This document shows positions 22,773 to 35,309 of a stretch of DNA of 64,000 nt, one piece after another (positions within the stretch are counted from its first letter, which is position 1; each line of letters starts with the position of its first letter). The notes below the pieces were generated by a model that saw nothing but the letters and a program-made list of their open reading frames with translations, was not told the origin of the DNA and did no database searches. The DNA comes from Platerodrilus igneus. Its lineage: Eukaryota; Arthropoda; Insecta; Coleoptera; Lycidae. The stretch covers positions 5,226,501-5,290,500 of the forward strand of contig JARFIW010000108.1 in the NCBI GenBank assembly GCA_036346225.1, read 5' to 3'. Both the position numbers and the translations under genes were made by a program.

Positions 22773-23820
22773 ATGCATTTATTGTACGGAAGATGTTCTG
22801 GAAATGGGGCAGCTGTAGCACGCCTATACACTGAAAGATTCCCAAACAGACGCCATCCTTGCTCGCGGGCGTTCGTGGCTGTTGTTGGGTGATTTAGAAA
22901 AACAGGTCAGTTCGCCGGATATGCAAGAGAATGCGGGCCACAGCGCGAAGATCAAATATTTCAAGCGGAAAAGCAAGTTTTGGATCTTTTGGAAGAGAAT
23001 CCATCGTTGAGCGGCCGCGGTGTCGCACAGCGTATTGGTGCATCACGCTTTGTGGTGTGGCGGACACTAAAAGGAATGGGCTGGTACACATACCATTACC
23101 AGCATGTGCAACAATTAAAACCGCAAGACTATCCAGCACGCGCTTAATTTTGTAGTTGGCTAATTAGGTAGCACGCGAACAATCAAAGTGGTCTTTTTTC
23201 CGACGAAGTATTGTTCACTAGGAATTGAGTTTCCAATGTCCACAACAGGCACTACTGGGCCTATGAAAACCCACACCTAATAAGGAGGTGCAACTTTCAG
23301 TGCAGGTTTTCAATTAATTTATGGATTGTACTTATGGGAGCAGAAATCATTAGGCCTCAAGAACTGCCAAGAAGATTAAATGCTACTTCATATTTGCAGT
23401 TTTTATAAGAGAGATTGCCATTGGTGCTGGAAGAAGTGCCTTTGGCGATTAGGATGATTATGTGATACATGCACGATGGTACTTCACCTCATTTTGGTCG
23501 AGCAGTTTGTGAGCATTTATATCACCATTTCCCACAACGATGGATTGGTTGTAGTGGAACCGTTGACTGGCCTACGCGGTCCCTTGATTTGAACCCCATG
23601 GATTTTTTTTTTTGGGTTATCTTAAAGAAAGTGTTCATTGTGAAACAATTGATACAGTAGAACAATTAAGAGACCGAATATAGCAATGCATGGAACAGAT
23701 ACGGAACAATCCCAACATTTTAGATCAAGTATATAGAAATTTTATCCGACGTGCTGAGCTCTGCATGTGCGAAGGCGGTGTCATTTTGAACACCTATTGT
23801 GAAATTATTTCATGTATGTG
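22773..23820 (+). pseudogene. Dead IS630/mariner-like transposase (DUF4817-type N-terminus)
   Basis: A relic of an IS630-Tc1-mariner-class DDE transposase. The N-terminal helix-turn-helix shows YGRCSGNGAAVARLYTERF and PNRRHPC (22785-22860); then EQVLDLLEENPSLSGRGVA (22965-23020) and a second HTH with WRTLKGMGWYTYHYQ (23055-23105). The catalytic centre is represented by a MHDGTSPHFGRAV segment (23469-23510), RWIGCSGTVDWPTRS and LDLNPMDFFFW (23535-23620), and a C-terminal RRAELCMCEGG (23750-23780). Stops and frameshifts are scattered through 22880-23460 and after 23660. Terminal inverted repeats were not found. A long-inactive insertion. Confidence 0.85.
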
Positions 23821-24000
23821 ATGTAATTAAGAATAAATCTAGCCTAGGTAAGTTACATATCTTATAAACATATAACAAAAATTGAAGTCCTAAAACTTTT
23901 ACTTAAGGTGGCCTAGGTCGGGCATTTAAAAAGCGGTACATGAGTAAAATGTGTTATAGGTTTTTTTTGTTCAGCTAATTTATGACATAAAACTATATAT
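23821..24000. other. Spacer with a short TA-rich end
   Basis: No gene. It ends in a short TATATATAT run at about 23992-24004, next to the PBS-like site of K-type copy A. Confidence 0.5.
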
Positions 24001-25640
24001 ATATTGCTGTGTTTCCCTGTATTAGATTCGAGCCTCACGAATTGGGCGTCAAAGAATGCTGTGAAACCTCCTAAATTAACTGGTCCGTCGACTTTCTTCT
24101 GTTAATCGCCTCGGCTGCTCCTCTAGATAACTTACATCCTCAATCATAAAAAAAAAACACATTCCTACCACAAACATCAACGTCAACTCTATTTACATCA
24201 ATATTCACAATACATTAAAATTTCAAAATTAATATTCAGCATAAATTTTAATATCGGAAAATTTCAAACTTAAATTTATTATCATTTTAATGTGCATCCA
24301 GAATTAAAGTCCTTGTAGGATGCCTACTAATTACTATAACAATATATGCAGAGTACAAAGGGAGCATCTACCACCCCTTTACGTTAATTAACCAGGTTCG
24401 TCTAATTGAGCTCAAAGACATACCTTAAATTTTCATCATACTCCAGAACATCAATACTAAATACCCCTTTCTAATTAAACAAGCAAATTTCACCTTAAAA
24501 TTAAAATATTATTGTTAGTACCATTTCACTACTGTCCATTTTGAGTAAATCAATTATAAAGTTATTCAACACACACAACAATATCAAAGTTCAAACAAAA
24601 TAGTATAATTTACCTGAAGGTTACTTGCACTCGTAGCTTCAATGTACATCGTCCCTTTTGTTAATCACACCATTCCAACTGGGTTATATTTACGGCTTCT
24701 GATTCTCAACGCTTTAAAAATTTTCTCCATCACCATTTATTTAAAGTTGTTTCAGGGCTTTTCCGGAACTAATCTGTGTATATCTGAATTTTGTTTTGTG
24801 GATCCAGACCCGTTTATGCACCATTTAAGTATTAATACCCCCGAAAAATAACAAAGAACTTCATACTTCTTTTACCAATATACGCCAAAACTGCCTACTT
24901 TTGTGTATATATTTGTCGTTGTAAATTTTTACCAATTGGTACAGTGATACCAAACTTTATTACCTTGTATCTTTTTTTCTAAGTGCACTAACGTACATTC
25001 ATTGTAGCACGTATAGAACAAGCTGTTTTAAATCACATAATATTCGAGCAAACTGTTTAAATTATTTAATATTAAAACCGGAAAACTGTTTAACGCGTTC
25101 AATCAAGTCGAAGATCTAAGAGAGCTTCCTCATATTCACCTCCGTATATATAGCGGTTAGCCTGTCTGTCGGTCTGTTCCCCAAAACGGCCAGTTTCTAG
25201 AATTTCGTCATTCTATGTTCCCATTCCGTAGCTCGGCATGCGAATTTTACGAATTTTGCACTCGCCCCAGTTAAATCTCAGAAAATTTCCACACGGCACG
25301 CAACGTCTGAGAATACCTAATTAAATTTTATACAGAAATGTTATTTCTACCTCTCAATTTTGCCTTTACTTTCAACCAATCGCAACCCCATGACGTTGCT
25401 CTACTCACGCCTTTTACTATATGTGTCTCGGTCTTGCGCCTATTATCTGTCTCTATCTACCCTGTTCTTATTAGTGCAAATTGATATTCCTTATTATCGA
25501 TTATTTCAGTCCATGTGGACTATCTGGGTTAAATAACCCCGTATCGCACCTTCTCGTGAATATTAAGCCACGGTTTCTCCAAGATTCTTTGTAACCATTA
25601 ATTATCTGTAGAATCGACATGTTTATCTAAACAAATTAAA
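24001..25640 (-). repeat. K-type LTR-like repeat, copy A (minus orientation)
   Basis: Read on the minus strand: TATATATA at 25145-25152, splice donor CTTCAG|GTAAAT with the exon ending at 24614, the GAGCTC box at 24361-24425, and a site resembling the tRNA-Lys 3' end at 24028-24052 (plus-strand reading ATTCGAGCC, CACGAATTGGGCG). A short ACAGCAATATATATA tract follows the PBS. The TATA-proximal CTAAGAGAGCTTCCTCATATTC segment is shared with copy F at about 28166-28190. I could not locate the outer LTR boundary. Confidence 0.65.
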
Positions 25641-26133
25641 CTGAAATTGCCTTTTAAAAATACGCAGGTGTGTTCAAACGTAACATTTTAAAGACCCTTC
25701 TACGATTTGCATTTTGTTGGGTTTTTACAAGTTTTATGCTTATTATTAATAATGGTTCAATTAACTCCAACTAAAATTGACTTCTACCCTTTTATTTTTA
25801 GCAAATACAAATTAAATATTAATTATTATGTGTACACTTTGTCTACTACTTGTTACCCAGAACTTAAATCAATTAATGTAAATTTTGCACGTAATTTGTC
25901 TTTGTTTCTTTACTAGGAATACTTAAATTACACGTAAAGTTTTCTAATACTGCTTCCTTTTTTATATAAAGCGTCTTGTACATAATTTAAATCTCTTATT
26001 TTTAATGAAACGAATGAATTTTTATTCTCCACAGTTTTTTAATAAAGCGTATTATCTAATAAAATTCCTTATACACGGTGATTAAAATTATTTGATGTGA
26101 TTATTTAATTTTCTACCCTGGTCTAAATATGAG

Positions 26134-26136
<3 letters not shown>
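25641..26136. other. AT-rich DNA, nothing recognised
   Basis: No coding or repeat signal that I can support. Confidence 0.4.

Positions 26137-26180
<44 letters not shown>
26137..26180. repeat. (TA)n microsatellite, left of Penelope fragment
   Basis: About 22 TA units. Confidence 0.95.
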
Positions 26181-26183
<3 letters not shown>

Positions 26184-26206
26184 TAGTTTCTCGAACGGAA
26201 GTAATA

Positions 26207-27391
26207 TAAATATAGTTATTATGTTTTTTGGGATACACTCGTTCGTAAAATAACAACTATCGTGTTAAATTGTAATTTATGCTCTGACGTTTCGGCACGA
26301 CATTTATGCCTTATTCATAGACTGAAAATTGATGAAGATAGTGATTACAATATTTTAACAAGGTATAACTAAACTACTTACACAATTACTAATGACTAAA
26401 GTTGTAAATACATGTACTAATTAATGACATAACTATGAGTGATTGAAAAATAAAAATTGCATGAAATCAATTTTTCAAAGTTGACTATTTCTAATAATTT
26501 AAAATCGTAGCTCTGCTTTAGGGATGTTAAAAGGAGGTACAATATGTAGATGTTATTTCTGGTATTTTTGAAATAGTAACGAACAAGATGATTGGAAGGC
26601 GACTATATTATGGATAATTTGAAGGAGATGCAAAGGATCTAATGTGTCTGTCTGCGGAAATGGTTATCGTTGAATTTGTAAAGCGTTGAATACACTACAC
26701 TCAGGTTATTTGTGTCATGTTTATTGTTGATAGGATTTGATTGTTGTTTAATGTAAAAAGATTCTAAGACTAGCCTCTTGTGGTAGTTGCTTTCAACATC
26801 TAGAATTTTGGTATCTTCAAATTTCGCTATGTGACTTGTTGAATTTAGATGGAGCGACAATGCACAACTTTGTTTACCAATCCTGGCGTCACTTCTATGT
26901 TGGATTATGCGGTTTTTTAGCCATTGCTTGGATTGGCCCACGTAGGTTCTATTGCAACTACATTCTATTTGATATATGATGTTGCTGAATAATAATTTAT
27001 CTGTATTATCTTTTAGTTTGGTAAACAACCTTCCTATTTCAAAAATACCAGAAATAACATCTACATAATGTACCTCCTTTTAACATCCCTACAGCAGAGC
27101 TACGATTTTAAATTATTAGAAATAGTCAACTTTGAAAAATTGATTTCATGCAATTTTTATTTTTCAATCACTCATAGTTATGTCATTAATTAGTACATGT
27201 ATTTACAACTTTAGTCATTAGTAATTGTGTAAGTAGTTTAGTTATAGCTTGTTAAAATATTGTAATCACTATCTTCATCAATTTTCAGTCTATGAATAAG
27301 GCATAAATGTCATGCCGAAACGTCAGAGCATAAATTACAATTTGACACGATAGTTGTTATTTTACGAACGAGTGTATCCCAAAAAACATAA

Positions 27392-27396
<5 letters not shown>
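26207..27396 (-). mobile_element. Penelope-like element fragment between long inverted repeats
   Basis: The segment 26210-26576 returns as its reverse complement at 27034-27396 with only a few differences (ATTATGTTTTTTGGGATACAC at the outer end, GGTATTTTTGAAATAG at the inner end). Between the arms, in minus sense, is the C-terminal GIY-YIG domain of a Penelope-like retroelement. PLEs are known for LTR-like (pLTR) repeats in tandem or inverted order and for insertion at AT-rich sites. Here (TA)n tracts abut both outer ends (26137-26180 and 27395-27434). The reverse transcriptase is absent, so this is a 5'-truncated copy. Confidence 0.85.
26639..27028 (-). pseudogene. GIY-YIG endonuclease domain of Penelope-like element
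   Basis: A 129-residue open frame carrying the PLE-type GIY-YIG nuclease: NIIYQIECSCNRTYVGQS (the Y-I-C...Y-V-G core, about residues 17-34), LKNRIIQHRSD (helix with conserved Arg and His), SLHLNSTSH and a CCHH-like region, DVESNYHKRLVLESFYIK containing the metal-binding Glu, and a PINNKHDTNNLS tail. In PLEs this domain lies C-terminal to the reverse transcriptase and nicks target DNA. No RT precedes it here, so the frame is the 3' remnant of a longer protein. The domain itself has no internal stop. Confidence 0.85.

Positions 27397-27434
<38 letters not shown>
27395..27434. repeat. (TA)n microsatellite, right of Penelope fragment
   Basis: About 20 TA units. Followed directly by TTGCAGTGATATCATTG, the same word that borders the PBS of K-type copies (TTGCTGTGATATC). 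Confidence 0.95.
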
Positions 27435-27436
<2 letters not shown>

Positions 27437-28452
27437 CAGTGATATCATTGCAATATCCCGGTGCCCCCTTTTTGTGAAATAAAAATGTTAAAATTTATCT
27501 TTTTATCAATTTTAATTTTAATTTAAATTTTGCAATAGCTCAACTAGCTCAGTTTTAATCACGCACGGAGCTTGCGACAATACGACAAACAAAGACTTTA
27601 AGTTTTCCTTTTACCTTTACTTCCTATTTCTTTAAGTTAAAACACCATTAAGCACAATTACTATAGTATTCTCAAAATATTTACAATGTATAAAACGTTT
27701 AATAAAACTTTTAAAATAACCTTCTTTTAATAATTGAATTAAATTCTTTCAATAATTATCATTCCCTAAAATTAAACAAAATCCAGCAAAAATCACCCTT
27801 ATTATTATTATTATTTGAAGCCACATGAACGTTCATTAAACTTTCTTCAATTTTTATGTAATTTATAACATGTACTAAAAACGATCTCTGTTGACTCTAA
27901 CATTAAGTTTTCATAAGAGCAATTTTTAAAATAGAAACAACAAAAATATGCAGATTGGCTAACCTTTTGTCTCAAGCTCGAACCAGTTTCTGTCCCAACT
28001 GCTCCCGTATTCACCTAAATGATTTAAATAGCCAGATCTACTTTAGATATGGTTTGCTTTTTTTTAAGAACTTTTATTCAACTCGTAAACGTATTAATAC
28101 TTGGAGCTATCAGCTGGTTGTAAACTACAAGTACAAGCCTAAAGGGACGTACGCTTGTTGGAAACTTAGAGAGCTTCACCACTATTCGCTAGGGTTTATA
28201 TATCCTTCTTCTGTCCTTTTAAAGCTTGTTAATTCCGTCAATACAAACAAACATTCAATTCTTAAAACTTCCAACGATTACATTCTTCCACAAACACTTT
28301 CACTATCTTCCCCAATAATTCCAGAAACTGCCCGATACAACAACTCCAACGGCAAACAAATCCTAGAAATTGTCCTCACACCACAATCTAACGTATACAT
28401 TTATCTGTATTTCATTCAAGCAAGGTTAGAATGCGACATCAAATATGCATAA
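27435..28452 (-). repeat. K-type LTR-like repeat, copy F (minus orientation)
   Basis: Minus-strand TATATAAA at 28197-28204 with the GAGAGCTTCACCACTATTC segment just downstream, shared with copy A. A possible weak donor AAAAG|GTTAGC lies near 27965 (copy E also uses CAG|GTTAGCGA). The left end borders (TA)n plus TTGCAGTGATATC. A plus-strand open frame at 27955-28452 (165 codons, no ATG at its start) lies within it and resembles no family; I do not call it a gene. Confidence 0.5.
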
Positions 28453-28732
28453 GACAGGAATAGAGATATTACAGGCGGAGTTTTAGGACGTCACTGAAAT
28501 GTATCAATGGTCGAAATAGATAGGTTTAGAACAGACGAACACGCGACAGGTGGTGTGATAGTTTGTCTGATATAGCGTGTTAACGCGGGAATATTTCTAG
28601 AAGTTTAAAACGGTTACACAAAATTTGGAGAAATATGAATTTCGATTAAGTATTTCGCGTAAAGTGTGGCCTAGTTTTATGATATAAATACTCTGGGAGC
28701 ATTAGGAGGAATCTCTTTAATTTTGCATCGCG
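28453..28732 (+). repeat. K-type LTR-like repeat, copy B, left part
   Basis: Sequence up to CATCGCG at 28726-28732. It would be continuous with 37827 onwards before the errantivirus inserted, as shown by the CGCG duplication. No features of its own. Confidence 0.4.
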
Positions 28733-29270
28733 AGTTAAGGTTCGGGCCTTTGGAGCTTTGTTTTTAAAAAACAATTTCAAACTCTTAACACATTTATTTT
28801 AATTTGAAACAGAAATTAAGGTGAAATTTGGAATAACTTGTACATAATAATTTTAATAAAAATAATACTTAATTGTACTGGTGAGTAGCTTGAACAACGA
28901 AGTATGGAGTTCGAAGACTGACTGCCGGGCATTGAGCTCCCGGGCCTTTTATAATAACCTGCCCTCCACACGGCTGTGGGAACTTGCAGATCTCATGTCT
29001 GCGTTTCTCTTAATTGTACACTTTATTACAATGTAACAACTTAATTCTAAGTAATTGCGGTCTGTTGACCGCTTGTGACTTGCCACCTGCAGTATCACTG
29101 CCCTCATGGATGCAAAGTTGCATTCCGTTCTCATGAACTGTCGATAACCTCTCTGGGTTATCCTTGTGTTACAATGTTGCATTGAACTTATACTTTTACT
29201 TAATAATTTCTAATAATTCTTATTAGATTCAATATATCAATATATATAGGTAATTGGGGGATACATAACT
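28733..29270 (-). repeat. 3' LTR of errantivirus-like element
   Basis: 538 bp. The minus strand carries TATAAAAGG (plus 28945-28953), then a CCCGGGAGCTC run and a CAGTCAGAC start-like region. About 98.5% identical to the 5' LTR, with no indels. Confidence 0.93.
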
Positions 29271-29338
29271 CCTCCCACCGTAAATGAAAAATTAAGGTTT
29301 TTCTTAATTTTTAAATACATAAAATACATAATTCAATT

Positions 29339-30378
29339 TCATTTAAAATTCATTATTTCTAAAGGTATACTTGTCGTTTCTTTATTTTTCTTTGTTTCCT
29401 TAAATCTAGAACTGTTTCCTTCATTCTTATATCTAAGGTACATTTTGTATAATACATACATGATTACAAAAATTATTAAAATGATCAATACAATTGTCCA
29501 AACACTTATATTATTATAATGTAACTTTGGCGTTTTGAGTTCACTTAATTGTTCTTTATAACTTTCCACTAATTTCACGGCGTCGTCTAAGTCTAGATGC
29601 TCTAGCTTCATAGGTTTCTTAATTATTTCTTCGTCTTCTTGTTGTATCTTGAATTGTAGTTCCGGTAGGTTTGCAAGTTTCTTTGTTGCTATGGGATCTT
29701 GATAAACTCTGATTACTTCATCTTTCAATTTCACATAACAATCTTCTTCGAGGGTAATTAGTTTGCTTCCGATTAATGCTTGGTTATTTTCATCTTGGTT
29801 GCAGTGGATGGTTGCTATTACTTCTGTTGGGAAAATGGCTATCCATTTGTTATCTGTAACTTTTTGAATTTTCATGTTAGTTATTTGCACTTGTTTGGTT
29901 TCACAGTTTTCGTAATGATTTGAGAATTTTAATAGTTGTACTTCACAAGGGCTGTCTTCTTGAATGGTTGTTGTCGTCATCGATTGACATAAATATTGGT
30001 TTGGTGTTACTTCAGTACATTTTTCGTTTGTATAACCGTATCTCAGTTCATTTAGGGATAGGAATTTGGTTTTGGGTATGATTACTTGGTATGTGCTAGT
30101 AACCCTTTGTTGGAAAAGCAAATAAATGATAATATTGATAATTGTTACTTTCTACTATCGGGATTTCTACTAAAAATATTATTTCGTTATTCTTAATGTA
30201 GCCTTTTACTATAGCTATCTTTTCAAATATTAGAATGTTCGATTCTGTTACATCAAAAGGTAATTTACTGTTAATTATAAGTGATCTAATTCTTATTAAT
30301 TCGTTTAATAAATCGGTTGGTTCAATAATGCTAGAGTGTAAGGTATTTAATTTTTCAAATGTTAATTGGGTTTTGCAT
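29339..30378 (-). pseudogene. Env-like gene of errantivirus element, broken
   Basis: The 3'-most gene of the element. An open C-terminal part (29339-30121, 260 codons) has Cys-containing ectodomain sequence, a hydrophobic span VWTIVLIILIIFVIMYVLY near residues 207-225 (a single membrane anchor), and a short Lys-rich tail. Position, C-terminal anchor and Cys pattern match the envelope-like ORF of errantiviruses. A frameshift near 30121 separates it from about 85 upstream codons (to 30378), and the N-terminal half appears deleted between there and pol. Not functional as it stands. Related to insect retrovirus envelopes; the exact subfamily is not assignable by eye. Confidence 0.75.
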
Positions 30379-30436
30379 ACTGCCTAATTTAATTGGTAGT
30401 ATACCGGGGTTGTTTTTATATGTTATATTATTATTT

Positions 30437-33400
30437 GGTTGTCCGTTCTACCTGGGTGGAGGTTGACGGTAAGGGTGATGATTGTCCATCTGAAATTACA
30501 GGGTGTCTTAGGTTTTTCAAATGAATGTATTTAGTTATTTTACCGTTGTCTACTACTGCTATGTTTTTATCTGATATTTTCTTAATTTTAAATGGTCCTA
30601 AATTTCTGGGTGCTGTTTTATGTCGCTTGCTTTGAAAGTTTTACTCGTATACGGTTTGTCCTATTGAAAATTTATTTGAGTCGGTATTTTTATTTCGGGT
30701 TGTGGTGATACGTTCCTTATCGTTTTCTAATTTATCTTTTACTTTGTCGTAAGTTATTTTTAGTTTTTGTTTGTGATCTTTCGCATATTGTTGATATACT
30801 TCTTTATTGTAGTGTATGTCATAGGGATTTCGTGAATCTGAATGTCCTAAGGTTAATTCTAAAGGTGTAAAATTTGTTGATGAGTGAATTGTGTTATAAT
30901 AGGCGATTAGTGCGTATGACATTAAATTGGTTATATGTTCCTTTTTATAGTTTATTCTTAATAATCGAATTTGTTCTAACAAGGTTAAATGTAATCGTTC
31001 AATTAGTCCGTTTGATTCGGGGTGGTTTTCCGTTATGAAATGAATTTTTATTTTGTGTAGTTCTAAAGTGTTTTGAATTGTCTCATTTTTGAATTCGCCA
31101 CCATTGTCTAAAGTTATTGATTCGGGTGTTCCGTAAAATGTGAAATATTGTAAAAATCCTTGGGTCACGTCAATGCTATTTTTAGATGTGATTGGTATTG
31201 CTTGGCCTATTTTTGTGAATGCGTCTACAATTGTCAGATAGTTTTGAGCTTCTACTACTAGAGTATCGGCATGTAGTTTTTGAAATGGTTTGTCGGGTGT
31301 TTTGGTTAACATTAAGGGTATCTTTGGGGGTTTCCTATCGTATTTCGCTTTGTCGCATAATTCGCATTGGTTAATGAAATCTGTGGTCAAGTCCTTCATG
31401 TCTTTAAAATAATAACGTCTTACAAGTTGCTTTATAGTTTCGTTAATTCCACGATGGTTGGTTTTTCCGTCGTGTTGATTTCTAATTACATCGTTTATTT
31501 CGTCAGGGTCGTCTAGTGTTATTAGTTTTCTAGTACATCTGATGAGTTCAGGTCCAGAGTTATTGAATAGTTTAATGTATAATTCTGAAAATCTTTGGTA
31601 TAAATGTTCGGTATTGAAATAAAAATAAAATCGTTTTTTCTCGGGGGTGTATTCTTTTAGAATTTTAATTATTTGTTCCTCGTTGTCATCTTTTGTTATT
31701 TGAATTTGGTATATCTTTTTGTTATCTACTTTTGTATATTTTAGTGGATTGGGGTTATTTAAAACTTCGGTTATTATAAATTGGTTGGGTTTCATATCGA
31801 TTGCTTCATTTAAAATTTTAATCGCGTTTTTTGGTTCTTCGTTTTGTGTCGAATGTATTGTGTCGCTCTCGTCTGGATCTTCCCTTATTTCTTCTTCGTC
31901 TACGTTTCCTATAATGGATTCCGTTTCTAATGCATTGAGTTGGATTCGGCTTAAAGCGTCTGCGTTATTGTTATAAATTCCTTTTTTATATATAATTTCG
32001 TAATCGTACTCTTCGAGTCTGATTCTCCATCGTTGTAATTTTGAATTCGGTTCTTTCAGTTTGCATAGCCATACTAGTGGTCTATGATCGGTGTATATGT
32101 AAAATTTTCTTCCGTATAAATAAGGTCTAAAATATTTTGTTGCCCAAATTATGGCTAATAATTCTTTTTCTATGGTACTATATTTTTGTTCGGTTTCGTT
32201 TAGGGTTCTGAATGCGTAGCTGATAGGTTTATCGCTACCTACTTTTCCTTGGCTCAATACTGCGCCTAATGCTACATTCGATGCGTCTGTCGTCAGTATG
32301 AATGGTTTTGTAAAGTCTGGGTATTCTAATACAGGGTGATTTGTTAATATGTTTTTAATTTTGTCTACGGCTTTAATAAATTCCGGGGTGTGTTCAATTT
32401 TGTTTCCTTTTTAAACAGTTTGTCAGGGTTTGGTTATCTGAGCGTAACCTTTAATGAATTTGCGGTAGTAACCACTAAGTCCTAGAAATCCTTTAATTTC
32501 TTTGCTTGTTTTTGGTAATGGATAATTTAGAACTGCATTTGTTTTGTCTGGATTTGGCATTACTCCTTGGGGTGTTATTACATGTCCTAAAATGATACTT
32601 GTTTTTGTAAAATTCACTTTTGTCTAATTGTACTTTAAAATGTGCTTGTCTAAGTCTTTCGAATACTTCTTTCAATCTTTCTATGTGTTCTACCAATGAG
32701 GTGGAATAAACTATGATGTCGTCAAGGTATACAAGGCATTTTCATTGTGTATTCCTCGTAGTATATTGTCCATGACTCTCTGGAAAGTAGCGGGTGCGTT
32801 CTTTAGTCCAAATGGCATTCGTTTGTACTCGTAATGTCCTCTAGGTGTGCTGAAGGCTGTATTTGATATGTCTTTTTCTTCCATCTCTACCTGATGGTAT
32901 CCTGATGCTAGGTCTAATGTTGTAAAATATTGGCATTTGCCTAATTTGTCTAAAATTTCGGTTATATTTGGTAGTGGATATTTGTCATCTACCGTTTTTC
33001 ATTTAACTTTCTATAATCTATTACCATTCTGTACTTTCTCTTTCCGGTTGCGTCTAATTTCTTAGGTACTATTAACACGGGGCTGCTCCATGGTGAATTG
33101 GAGTGCTGGATTATGTCTTGGTCTAATAGGTCTGCTACTTGTCTGTCAGCTTCTTCTTGGCTTGCATGAGGTAGTCTATATGCTTTTGTAAAGATTGGTT
33201 TATTGTCTGTTAACTCGATATTATGTTTTACTGTGTTGGTGAATGTTAATGGTATTCCTTCGCAATGGAATATGTCGCGGTATTCGAAACATAAGTTCTT
33301 AATTGCTCTTTCTTCTTCTTGATTGATATCAGTGTTAAAGCGGATGTTAGTTAAATTTTCTCTTAACATTTCGTCATGTTCTATTGGGTTGTAATTATTT

Positions 33401-34060
33401 CCTAAATTTTCGTCTATTTCCATTTCGTTAAAATTTAGTTCTTCTACGTTAATTGGGTCTGTCAATGATAATTCTACGGGATAGTCGTTTGAATTTAATA
33501 TTGTTGTGGTTGCATAATTATCTTTTATTTGCACTAAGGCGGTTGGGGTTTCTACTCCTTGCTGAAATGTCATATGATTTATTATTCCTAAATTTTTGTT
33601 AGATTTTACTGGGATTTTTATTTTTCTTTCCGTTCGGGGTTCTATAGTGTATTTTTTGTTCAACTTGTGTGTTTTGAAATTTAATTGGGATTTTTCCGTA
33701 TTTTGTCCTTAATAAGCGATTTTTAATGTCAATGTTGGCTCCTAATTTTCTTGGAAAGTCCATTCCGATTAATCCGTCATATTTGTCGTTAAATTCGAAT
33801 ACACAAAATTTATGTTTCATTTTAACATTAAATGTTCTCGGTAAGGGTATATTGGCTACGAATTGGTGTAGTGTCGTTTGGTGGGCTGTTTTAATTTTAA
33901 ATGGTTCTCTTTCTACGTAATCTAAATAGTGTTTTTGTACGGTTCTGGGGCTAATTAATGTTTTTGATGATCCGGTGTCAATTAATAGTTTGAATTTGGC
34001 GTGGGGTATTTCTATATATGGTAATACTAAATGATTTATGTTATTTAAGTTTATTAAGTT
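30437..34060 (-). pseudogene. Pol (PR-RT-RNaseH-IN) of errantivirus element, broken
   Basis: Minus-strand pol in canonical Gypsy order. Protease with DTGSS (DTG at plus 33972-33980); reverse transcriptase with [12 protein letters not shown] (about 33010), [12 protein letters not shown] and YLDD active-site words (about 32720); RNase H with YTDHRPLVW (about 32080); integrase with the HHCC finger (NHRGI, CELCDKAK; about 31470-31360) and D,D,E core (HADTLVVEA, LDNGGEFKN, HPESNGLIERLH; about 31270-31000). Gag and pol overlap in different frames, consistent with the -1 frameshift strategy of the group. Breaks: frameshifts near 33665, 32990, 32740, 32617 and 32430, mostly beside A/T runs, and a nonsense TAA at about 30640, after which the frame continues to 30437. 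The longest open piece is 30641-32257 (538 codons). Confidence 0.9.
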
Positions 34061-35241
34061 TGGTTGTCTATGAATGGGTCCATTTGAAAATTTGAGTTCG
34101 AGTTTTCTTCATCATACTCCTCGTAGGTTTCGTATTGTTCGTCACGTTCGTAAGTTTCTGCATGGTTTGTTTCATTGTTCGTATGTGTCTCAATGTCATT
34201 ATTCTGGTCAGTGTCAAATTTTTCTATTTCTTGATGAAATAATTCTTCCGATGTAAAATTACGCTTCTGATGAGGGTTTGGTCGGATATGTGTTATTTTT
34301 GTGTTTTGTCTGGTGTTACCAGATGAGGTATCCATTGGCGTTGGTTTGTAATAATTATTAGGATTGTTATTATTATTAGTCATTGGTGTATTTCTATTGG
34401 GGTTTGCGTTGAATGCTGGTCTTTGTTGGTTTAGGTTTTGATTAAATCTTGGTTGGAATGCTGGTTTTGTAAAAGTTGGGTTAAACGTTGGTTTTGAAAA
34501 TTGTTTATATTGATTATTAAAATTTGTATTGTTAAAACTTGGGTTATTACTTCGCGGTTGATTTGTTTGTGCGTTAAAGGGTGTGAATTTTTGTTGAGGG
34601 ATTGTTTATCTTGTAGCTTGTATAGTTTTTATTGGTGAATAACTTTTATTCGGGTTGGGATTGTATAGTCTGTTGCGGTAATACATTACATTTTCTTCTT
34701 CTATGACTAGGCTCATAGCTTCTTCTAGATTTTGGGGTCGTTGGAATCTGATTTTATCCGATAGCCGTTCTGGTAAAGCGTTTATGTACGTGTCCAGTGC
34801 CATTTCGTCATACATTTTTGTTTTTAAATGTCTAACGTTTTGATCGGGTTCTTCGATTTTTAATTTTGTTAAAATTAAACTTCTCACGTCTTGGCATTTC
34901 ATTCCGAATTAGTAGGGGGATTGATTGTGTTCCATTGTAAGGTTTATTAGGTCTCGTACCAGGCATTTTATATTACGTTGGTCCCCAAAATATGCAATTA
35001 GTAGTTGTTTAAACTCCTGCCATTCCTGTAAGTCGTCCCTACTGGCGATTAAGGTTAGTGCCCTTCCGGCTAGTTTACTTATTACCAAGCGTATAAGCAA
35101 TGAATTTCTTGCGTCATCTCCGGGTTTGTAGAAGGTTTTTAGGAACATTTTGCATGCTCCAATGAAATTTGAAAGATGGGCCTGTGTGCCATCGAATGTC
35201 TGTATTGTCTCTAAATAGAGACGCAAGTCTGTGTTACTCAT
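34054..35241 (-). pseudogene. Gag of errantivirus element, broken
   Basis: The minus-strand Gag starts at 35241 (MSNTDLRLYLETIQTFDGTQ). A capsid-like helical region follows (LSNFIGACKMFL, ISKLAGRALTLI, FKQLLIAYFGDQRN; to 34909), then VRHLKTKMYDEMALDTYI-type sequence (34902-34606), a long Asn/Phe/Pro-rich low-complexity tail with FNP repeats (34600-34390), and an acidic end (34383-34054). There is no CCHC knuckle, as usual for errantivirus Gag. A frameshift near 34906 and a stop near 34606 interrupt it. Its end overlaps the start of pol. Confidence 0.85.
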
Positions 35242-35309
35242 GTTGGTTAAGGGTTGTTTCCGATTTTTGGGAAATTTAAAAAAAAATTTTTTTTTGTTTT
35301 TATTATTTT

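Noticed and set aside
26280..26330. GCCGAAACGTC with a GGCAT/ATGCC stem in both Penelope arms (also about 27290-27345), read as a hammerhead ribozyme
   Set aside because: The CUGAUGA core is replaced by CUAUGAA and the flanks form no stem I. At best a decayed relative of the one at 45051.
27955..28452. 165-codon plus-strand frame as a gene
   Set aside because: No ATG at its start, no family resemblance, and it lies antisense in K-type copy F.
28949..29182. Minus-strand 77-codon frame in both errantivirus LTRs (also 37501-37734) as a gene
   Set aside because: Lies within the R/U5 part of the LTR; no known LTR product. Conserved only because the LTRs are recent copies.
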